A DNA stretch of 64,000 bases from JBCCFC01 sp965213595 (GTDB lineage Bacteria > Chloroflexota > Anaerolineae > Caldilineales > Caldilineaceae). Positions 56,672-64,000 of this stretch are shown piece by piece. The translations under genes and the position numbers were made by a program. How positions within the stretch are numbered: position 1 is the stretch's first letter; the number at the start of each line of letters is the position of its first letter. The stretch covers positions 248,001-312,000 of the forward strand of contig CBDBZO010000001.1 of the NCBI GenBank assembly GCA_965213595.1, given 5' to 3'. A model generated the notes under the pieces. The model made no database searches and was not told the origin of the DNA. It saw only the letters and a list, made by a program, of their open reading frames with translations.

Positions 56672-57490
56672 TTACCCTGCCTGCATCCGCTCCACCACGC
56701 GCAGTACCTGTCGGACCGGGTCGTAATCGCGATCCTGCATCGGGGCAAAACGCGAGATCGGCAGCTCCGCCAGCACGGCCTGCCCGCCAACCGTCTCGTG
56801 CATTTGAAGCAGCGTGCGCCGTAGCGCCGCGCGATCCGCTGGAGCCACGTGCGTGCCCACCACCCACGGCGGCATTGGGTTCGGCCCCAGCGTCTCCACG
56901 ATGCGCAGGCGATTTGCAACGTCCGGCTGCTGGCGCTGGCGCAGGTCGAGCACGGTCGTATCAATGGCGGCGCAGTCCACCTGCCCGGCGAGCACCATGT
57001 TGAGCGCCTCGCTGTGCGAACCGGCGTTCACGCGGCGACCGAAGAAGGCGGCCGTCTCCCGCGCCTCCGCCAGCCGCGCCAGCATGACGGCGTAGCCCGA
57101 AAGGGAGTTGGGCTCGTTGTAGGCCCATGCGCTACCGCGTAATTCCTCAAAGGTTTGCAGCGGGCTGTCGCGGTGCACGACGACATCCGAAAAGTAGATA
57201 GCCTCGCCGCCGTAGCGGTCGCCCCGCCAAACGGGCGCAGCCAGCAATTCCAGCCCCGCCCCGCGCCGCTGTCGCTGCACGTAGGGCGCGCCGCAGATCC
57301 ACGCCACGTCGAGGTCGCCTTGGTCGAGCCGCACGTAGCGTTCCGGCCAGTCCAGCTCGTGCCGCAGCTCCAGCGAGCCATCTGTTTCTTGCGCGAGGTA
57401 GTTAATGACGGCGCGCACCACAAAATCCGCATTTGACGCCATGCACGAAGCCACGCGCAACACTTCTGGTAAGGCCAATTGAACATCCAA
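56672..57490 (-). CDS. PhnD-like phosphate/phosphonate-type substrate-binding protein
   Basis: About 272 aa using a TTG at 57490; the next ATG is at 57442 (MASNADFVVRAVINYL). The pattern LDWPERYVRLDQGDLDVAWI, CGAPYV, AIYFSDVVVHRDSPLQTFEE, LRGSAWAYNEPNSLSGY and VLAGQVDCAAIDTTVLDL is that of PhnD-family periplasmic binding proteins. A signal peptide is not visible; the frame stays open upstream into dispersed repeat sequence (CTTCGTG-type), so the true 5' end may have been replaced. No ABC permease or ATPase gene is adjacent. Ligand unknown, perhaps an oxyanion. Confidence 0.78.
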   Translation of the reverse strand: MDVQLALPEVLRVASCMASNADFVVRAVINYLAQETDGSLELRHELDWPERYVRLDQGDLDVAWICGAPYVQRQRRGAGLELLAAPVWRGDRYGGEAIYFSDVVVHRDSPLQTFEELRGSAWAYNEPNSLSGYAVMLARLAEARETAAFFGRRVNAGSHSEALNMVLAGQVDCAAIDTTVLDLRQRQQPDVANRLRIVETLGPNPMPPWVVGTHVAPADRAALRRTLLQMHETVGGQAVLAELPISRFAPMQDRDYDPVRQVLRVVERMQAG

Positions 57491-57632
57491 TTCTAGCAGC
57501 AGCTTGTTTATCAACCGACGTTCACAAACTTTAGAAAACAACCCGTAAAAGACACAAAGGTGCAGAGAGAGTGAGATAGACCTTCGTGTTTCTTCGTGCC
57601 CTTCGTTGATCAATTCTTTTACTACTTTCCAC

Positions 57633-58706
57633 CTACTCCGCCTGCTCCACTTCCACCAGCTCGATTTCGTAGATGCGCGGCCACAGCTTGCCCGTGACAA
57701 AGAGGCGCTCCCCCTCTGCGTCCCAGGCGATGCCGTTGAGCACGTCCACGCTCAACCCGCCGCGGTCGGCCTCGTTGAGCAGCCCCGACAGGTCGATCCA
57801 CCCCGCGACACGCCCCGTCTCCGGCTCGGTGATGGCAATGATGTTGCTCTGCCAGATGTTGGCGTAGACGAAGCCATCGATGTACTCCAGCTCGTTGAGC
57901 CGCGGCACCGGCCCGTTCACCGGCCCAAGAATACCCGCGCTGTCGTATACCTCGACGCTGCCGGTGACTTCTAGCGTTTCCGGATCACGGAAGTAGAGGG
58001 TCGGCGTGCCGTCGCTCATGATGAGCCGTTCGCCGTCGTGGGTGAGGCCCCAGCCTTCGGTAGGATACTCAAATTCGCCAAGTTGCTCGAAGCTGGACAA
58101 GTCGTAGATAAAGCCGCGGTTGGCCTCCCACGTAAGCTGGTAGATGCGCTCATCAAAAATTGCGATGCCCTCGCCAAACAGAGTTGGATCGAGCTCGATC
58201 TGCTGCTCCACCGCGCCCGTCTCCAGATCAACCCGCCGCAGATTGGATTGAGCGCGTCGCCCCGTGCCCTCGTAAAATGCGTCGCCGCCATCGTCCGCCG
58301 CGCCCGCCGCAAAGACCAAGCCCTGCGTAAAAGCCGTGGGATCATGTGGGTAGCTGGTGATGACGCTGTAGCCGTAGAGCGCGACGCCGTTGGTGGGCGT
58401 GGCGGTAACGGTCGGCGCGACTGTTGCGGTGTCGGTGGGCGTAACGGTGGATATAACGGTGGGCGCAGCGGTAGGGCTGGTAGGGTTCACGACGGGGGAA
58501 ACGCTGGCCGTCGCGCCGACCAGCGTTTCCCCCGTCGACGTGCCGTCTGCGTCCACAATCGGAACAAACACCGTGCTCGCCGCCAGTTGATTGATCCCCG
58601 AAGACGCATCAACCCCGCCGCGCCCCACGAACCAGAAAAAGCTGGCAAGCAGCAGCACAAGAACAATGGCCAGCACAATCAGTGTATTACGCAGCAGACG
58701 ATCCAT
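57633..58706 (-). CDS. Glutaminyl-peptide cyclotransferase (bacterial beta-propeller type)
   Basis: 357 aa. N-terminal membrane anchor (LIVLAIVLVLLLASFFWFVG), a Thr/Pro/Val-rich stalk (about 70-105), and the five-bladed propeller with family motifs FTQGL, YEGTGRRAQSNLRRVDLETG, FGEGIAI, EGWGLTHDGERLIMSDGT, LNELEYIDGFVYANIWQ and VLNGIAWDAEGERLFVTGKL. It makes pyroglutamate at N-termini of exported proteins. The carboxy half is closest to plant/bacterial QC. The stalk repeats ('TPTDTATVAPTVTATPT') are typical of Chloroflexota surface proteins. Confidence 0.9.
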   Translation of the reverse strand: MDRLLRNTLIVLAIVLVLLLASFFWFVGRGGVDASSGINQLAASTVFVPIVDADGTSTGETLVGATASVSPVVNPTSPTAAPTVISTVTPTDTATVAPTVTATPTNGVALYGYSVITSYPHDPTAFTQGLVFAAGAADDGGDAFYEGTGRRAQSNLRRVDLETGAVEQQIELDPTLFGEGIAIFDERIYQLTWEANRGFIYDLSSFEQLGEFEYPTEGWGLTHDGERLIMSDGTPTLYFRDPETLEVTGSVEVYDSAGILGPVNGPVPRLNELEYIDGFVYANIWQSNIIAITEPETGRVAGWIDLSGLLNEADRGGLSVDVLNGIAWDAEGERLFVTGKLWPRIYEIELVEVEQAE

Positions 58707-59086
58707 TCTCTCTCCTATTTGTTTCTATCAACCCGGTTTGTCAGCATTCGCCGTTCAGTTGTTCGACGGCGCAGTCGAGGGTATGATAGTCGCCCAGCGT
58801 CTGTTTCTACAAAATCTGGCTGCTGATTGTGTTATGATTTTGGCTGCGGCCAAGCTAGAACGTGCTGCTGCGCACTATGTTAAGTCCGCACCGGCTCTGT
58901 TTGTCTTTGTTAACAAGCGCGCTCGTTCTAAACCAAACTCTTTATAGCGTTATACAAACACGTCTACAAGATTTTACAAAGACTTTATTTTATGTAAGGT
59001 TGGTACAAGTTATCCCCAGGGTGCTGTGCGACAGCTTAAGACAGCGGAAGATAATCTACAAAACCACTTTTGAGAATAACGACACC
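58707..59086. other. Intergenic region before the GH13 gene
   Basis: About 380 bases, AT-rich at the right end. The + strand shows TTTACA and TAAGGT near 58975-59005 as a weak promoter pair. The long open frame upstream of the chosen GH13 start is judged non-coding because it has no family match. Nothing else seen. Confidence 0.4.
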
Positions 59087-60877
<1,791 letters not shown>

Positions 60878-61688
60878 ACAAGCTATACGTGCCGATAAAA
60901 AAGTCTAGAAAGACAAAGGGCGCGCACATCGCTGTCCGCGCCCGCATGGGGGTCGATACGGGAAAATACACATCAATTCGGTCTATATGACAGAAATAGC
61001 CAGATGACAGAAATAGCCAAACGCGAATAAACTAGCAATACACAAGTGATACGGTAGAAATTAGAGAAGCACAATGATACACAACAAATACTACACAACA
61101 GAAAACGGTTCAATTAGCATAGAATTACGGTAGAACTTGTATAAAGGAATACCCTAATTATAGGGCAGTGCCGCCGTTGCAATGAGTTTGATAAAATACA
61201 AATTACAGTTTGAAGGGCCGACATCGTTGGCGACCCCTCAATGAAGAGTGACTCCCTGACGGGAAGAGATGATGGCAAGTTGGCCCATCGATCGACCTGT
61301 CGATTCGATGCGCAAAATTCTAGGCGATCCGCGTACCTGCTCCTGACTGTCGCCGTGCTTGACGTGCGATGTTGCAGTGTTGCCCACGACCCGACCTGTC
61401 GAAGCGGTGAGCCATGTTGGTGCATCTCCCGGCGACCTGTCGCGGGGGAGAGCGGTGCAATCTGGCAGGGTTTTGTGTTGCGGTTACCGTCTCACTCCTT
61501 TAATCGCAGGTACAATGAATATCCTTCGCGCAATTTTAGGAAATTCGGAAATTAATCTCAAGCGCATAAATTGAAAATTTAGTGCAAAGTCGCAAAGACG
61601 CGAAGAGAAGGTTTGTTCGACAAAGTTTTCTCCTTGCGTCTCTGCGACTTTGCTTTGGCTAGATGCGTTGAACAGAAAGGGTTTACTC
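60878..61688. repeat. Long intergenic stretch with tandem and inverted repeats
   Basis: About 810 bases, the left half markedly AT-rich. A 17-bp unit (ATGACAGAAATAGCCAG) is repeated at 60987-61003 and 61004-61020 with one mismatch. GCAAAGTCGCAAAGACGC (61584-61601) faces an inverted copy with one mismatch at 61636-61653, a dispersed stem-loop in the leader of the next gene. The middle (61200-61470) contains 'gacctgtcg' four times in 200 bases (near 61294, 61389, 61432 and 61439) but no reading frame I can support. Confidence 0.6.
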
Positions 61689-64000
61689 ATGGCTTCAACA
61701 ACTGGTAAAGGCAAAATGGGCGGCTCCAAGCTGGACCGCCGCCACCCGCTCGACGCAATTTTCGCGCCCAACAACGTCGCCGTGATCGGCGCGACGGAGA
61801 CGAAAGGCAGCGTGGGGCGCACGCTGATCAACAACCTGATTAGCAACCCCTTTGGCGGCACGATCTTTCCCGTCAACCCCAAGCGCGACAACGTGATGGG
61901 CATCTACGCCTACGACTCCGTCAGCGAAATTCCGGCGCAGGTGGATTTGGCCGTGATCGCCACGCCCGCGCGCACCGTGCCCGCGATTATCGAGGAGTGT
62001 ATCGAGGCGGGCGTTAAGGGGGCGATTATTATTTCGGCGGGCTTTAAAGAGATCGGCGAGGAGGGGGCCAAGCTGGAGCGGGAGATTCTCGAAAAGGCAC
62101 GCGAGGCCAAGATGCGTATCATCGGCCCCAACTGCCTGGGCGTAATGAGTCCCGTCACCGGCATCAACGCCACCTTTGCACAGGGCATGGCGCGCCCCGG
62201 CAACGTCGGCTTTATCAGCCAGAGCGGGGCGCTGCTGACGGCGATTCTGGACTGGAGCTTTGAAGAAAACGTGGGCTTTAGCCAGTTTGTCTCCATCGGC
62301 TCCATGCTTGACGTCAGCTTCGCCGACCTGATTTACTACCTCGGCGACGACCCGCGCACGCAGAGCATCGTGATTTACATGGAAACAATTGGTGACGCGC
62401 GCGCCTTCCTCTCCGCCGCGCGCGAAGTTTCGCTGACCAAACCGATCATCGTGATCAAGGCCGGTCGTACCGAAGCCGCCGCCGAAGCCGCGGCCTCACA
62501 CACCGGCTCACTGACGGGGAGCGACGAGGTGCTGGATGCGGCCTTTCGGCGCTCCGGCGTGCTGCGCGTGGAGCGCATCGCCGAATTGTTTGCCATGTCC
62601 GAAGCGCTGAGCAAGCAGCCGCTACCCAAAGGACCTAATCTGACGATTGTCACCAACGCGGGCGGCCCCGGCGTGCTGGCGACCGACGCGCTAATCGGCG
62701 GCGGCGGCCAGCTGACCGCGCTTTCCGAGGCCACGATGGACGCGCTTAACGAGCGGCTGCCCGCGCCGTGGAGCCACAACAACCCGGTCGACATTTTGGG
62801 CGACGCCAGCCCGCAGCGCTACGCCGAAACGCTCGCCATCACCGCGGACGACGAGAACGCCGACGGTCTGCTCGTGGTGCTGACGCCGCAGGATATGACC
62901 GAGCCGACGCAGACCGCCGAACTGCTGCGCGACGCGGCCGACGGCGTCAAAAAGCCGGTGCTGGCGAGCTGGATGGGGGGCGCGGGCATTGCGGCGGGCG
63001 AGAAAATTCTCAACCGCAGCAACGTCTCCACCTTTGATTACCCCGACACGGCGGCGCGCATCTTTAACTACATGTGGGACTACGCCAAGAATTTGCGCAG
63101 CATCTACGAAACGCCAACGCTTGCCGTGGCCGAGGGCGATGTACAGGAACGTCACGAGCGTGCGCAGGGGCTGATCAACAGCGTGCGGAACGAAGGGCGC
63201 ACGATTCTGACCGAGTACGAATCCAAGCAGGTCTTCGAGGCTTACGGCATCCCGACTGTGGAGACGCGGCTGGCCGAGAATGCGGACGAGGCTGTGCGGC
63301 AGGCGAGCGAAATCGGCTACCCGGTGGTGCTCAAGCTCAACTCCAAGAGCATCACGCACAAGAGCGACGTGGGCGGCGTGCAGCTTAACCTGACGGATGA
63401 GAGAGACGTGCGCAAAGCCTTTGAGCGCATCCGCGATACGCTGGCGGAGCGCGAGGGCGAGGGCCACTTCGACGGCGTGACGGTGCAGCCGATGGTCGAT
63501 TTGGACGGCTACGAGCTGATCGTCGGCAGCTCGCTTGATCCACAATTTGGGCCGGTGCTGCTCTTTGGAACGGGCGGCACGCTGGTGGAAGTCTTCAAGG
63601 ATCGCGCGCTCGGTTTGCCGCCGCTCAACACAACGCTGGCGCGCCGCATGATGGAGCAGACCAAAATCTACGAAGCGCTGCGGGGCGTGCGCGGGCGCGA
63701 GTCCGTGGACATGAATTTGCTTGAATCGATCCTGGTGCGCTTCAGCCAGATGGTTGTGGAGCAGGAGCGCATCAAGGAGGTGGACATCAACCCGCTGCTG
63801 GCCTCCGAAAACGGCATCACCGCACTGGACGCGCGCATCCTGCTGCACGAGCCGGACGTGCCCGACGAGGAGCTGCCGCACACGGCGATTCGCCCCTACC
63901 CCACGCAGTACATCAGCGACTTCACGCTCAACGACGGCGACCGGGTCACCATTCGCCCAATTGGCCCGGAGGACGAGCCGCTGATGGACGACTTCAACCG
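61689..64000 (+). CDS. Acetyl-/acyl-CoA synthetase (ADP-forming)-like protein with acetyltransferase domain (runs off the window)
   Basis: From ATG 61689 the frame stays open to the window end (770 codons). CoA-binding domain with DAIFAPNNVAVIGATETKGS and GFISQSGALLTAILD, the phospho-His region ASHTGSLTGSDEVLDAAFRR, and a C-terminal ATP-grasp (VFEAYGIPTVETRLA, LKLNSKSITHKSDVGGVQLN). The last visible residues, GDRVTIRPIGPEDEPLMDDF, open a GNAT fold. This fusion is the Pat-type protein acetyltransferase/NDP-forming synthetase family; it either acylates CoA with ADP formation or acetylates proteins under acetyl-CoA/cAMP control. The GNAT part is cut off. Confidence 0.9.
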   Translation, partial: MASTTGKGKMGGSKLDRRHPLDAIFAPNNVAVIGATETKGSVGRTLINNLISNPFGGTIFPVNPKRDNVMGIYAYDSVSEIPAQVDLAVIATPARTVPAIIEECIEAGVKGAIIISAGFKEIGEEGAKLEREILEKAREAKMRIIGPNCLGVMSPVTGINATFAQGMARPGNVGFISQSGALLTAILDWSFEENVGFSQFVSIGSMLDVSFADLIYYLGDDPRTQSIVIYMETIGDARAFLSAAREVSLTKPIIVIKAGRTEAAAEAAASHTGSLTGSDEVLDAAFRRSGVLRVERIAELFAMSEALSKQPLPKGPNLTIVTNAGGPGVLATDALIGGGGQLTALSEATMDALNERLPAPWSHNNPVDILGDASPQRYAETLAITADDENADGLLVVLTPQDMTEPTQTAELLRDAADGVKKPVLASWMGGAGIAAGEKILNRSNVSTFDYPDTAARIFNYMWDYAKNLRSIYETPTLAVAEGDVQERHERAQGLINSVRNEGRTILTEYESKQVFEAYGIPTVETRLAENADEAVRQASEIGYPVVLKLNSKSITHKSDVGGVQLNLTDERDVRKAFERIRDTLAEREGEGHFDGVTVQPMVDLDGYELIVGSSLDPQFGPVLLFGTGGTLVEVFKDRALGLPPLNTTLARRMMEQTKIYEALRGVRGRESVDMNLLESILVRFSQMVVEQERIKEVDINPLLASENGITALDARILLHEPDVPDEELPHTAIRPYPTQYISDFTLNDGDRVTIRPIGPEDEPLMDDFN

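Noticed and set aside
58862..59086. 75-codon upstream extension of the GH13 gene
   Set aside because: Low-GC sequence with no family match, whereas MSTEF... is the conserved start.

Overview
This is about 64 kb of a GC-rich (roughly 60%) bacterial chromosome. The gene content fits an aerobic or facultatively aerobic member of Chloroflexota, perhaps Caldilineae/Anaerolineae-like. Pointers are the gap-pgk pair, a YvcK protein with an N-terminal membrane hairpin, a fused E1 alpha/beta dehydrogenase, a membrane pyrophosphatase, Uma2 genes, IS630 elements and very many dispersed palindromic intergenic repeats. The phylum is inferred from gene content, not proven. I saw no rRNA, tRNA or CRISPR array.

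Layout. 1-9.4 kb: the glycolytic gap-pgk pair, yvcK, a head-to-head lipoprotein gene, a PfkB sugar kinase with a readable promoter/operator, a stress-type SDR, an aspartyl protease, an Hsp70-like ATPase and a hicB antitoxin with a nonsense-mutated hicA. 9.4-36.7 kb, minus strand: a leucine/branched-chain catabolic cluster (Lrp regulator, fused BkdAB E1, E2, acyl-CoA dehydrogenase, acyl-CoA carboxyltransferase, biotin carboxylase, biotin carrier, MaoC hydratase, CitE-like lyase). Its gene set and most of its order match the Mycobacterium tuberculosis Rv2495c-Rv2502c region. The cluster has been pulled apart by insertions: an IS630, an ornithine-cyclodeaminase-like gene, an ABC exporter with a MerR regulator, toxin-antitoxin genes, a second IS630, a pentapeptide gene, Uma2, and a protease-lipoprotein operon. 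At three of these sites the end of the neighbouring catabolic gene is duplicated, once producing an accA'::'accD chimera and once fusing the accD start to an antitoxin.

37-49 kb: a beta-propeller-like secreted protein, a GlcD-GlcE fusion, a type II restriction-modification pair, an orphan ABC permease, a DUF2256 protein with a photolyase whose two domains are in swapped order, a VKOR-like protein and heme A synthase. 49-64 kb: a small membrane protein behind an RBS-masking hairpin, a Nudix hydrolase, a sulfur-relay group (frameshifted cysteine desulfurase and mnmA, separated by a DUF4258/DUF2283 pair), a K+-dependent-type H+-pyrophosphatase, a PhnD-like binding protein, a glutaminyl cyclase, a GH13 phosphorylase and the start of an ADP-forming acyl-CoA synthetase/acetyltransferase.

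Working together: E1 and E2 convert branched 2-oxo acids to acyl-CoAs. The dehydrogenase, the biotin carboxylase/carrier/carboxyltransferase, the MaoC hydratase and the CitE-like lyase would then take isovaleryl-CoA to acetyl-CoA and acetoacetate, with the Lrp-type gene at the head of the cluster as the likely regulator.
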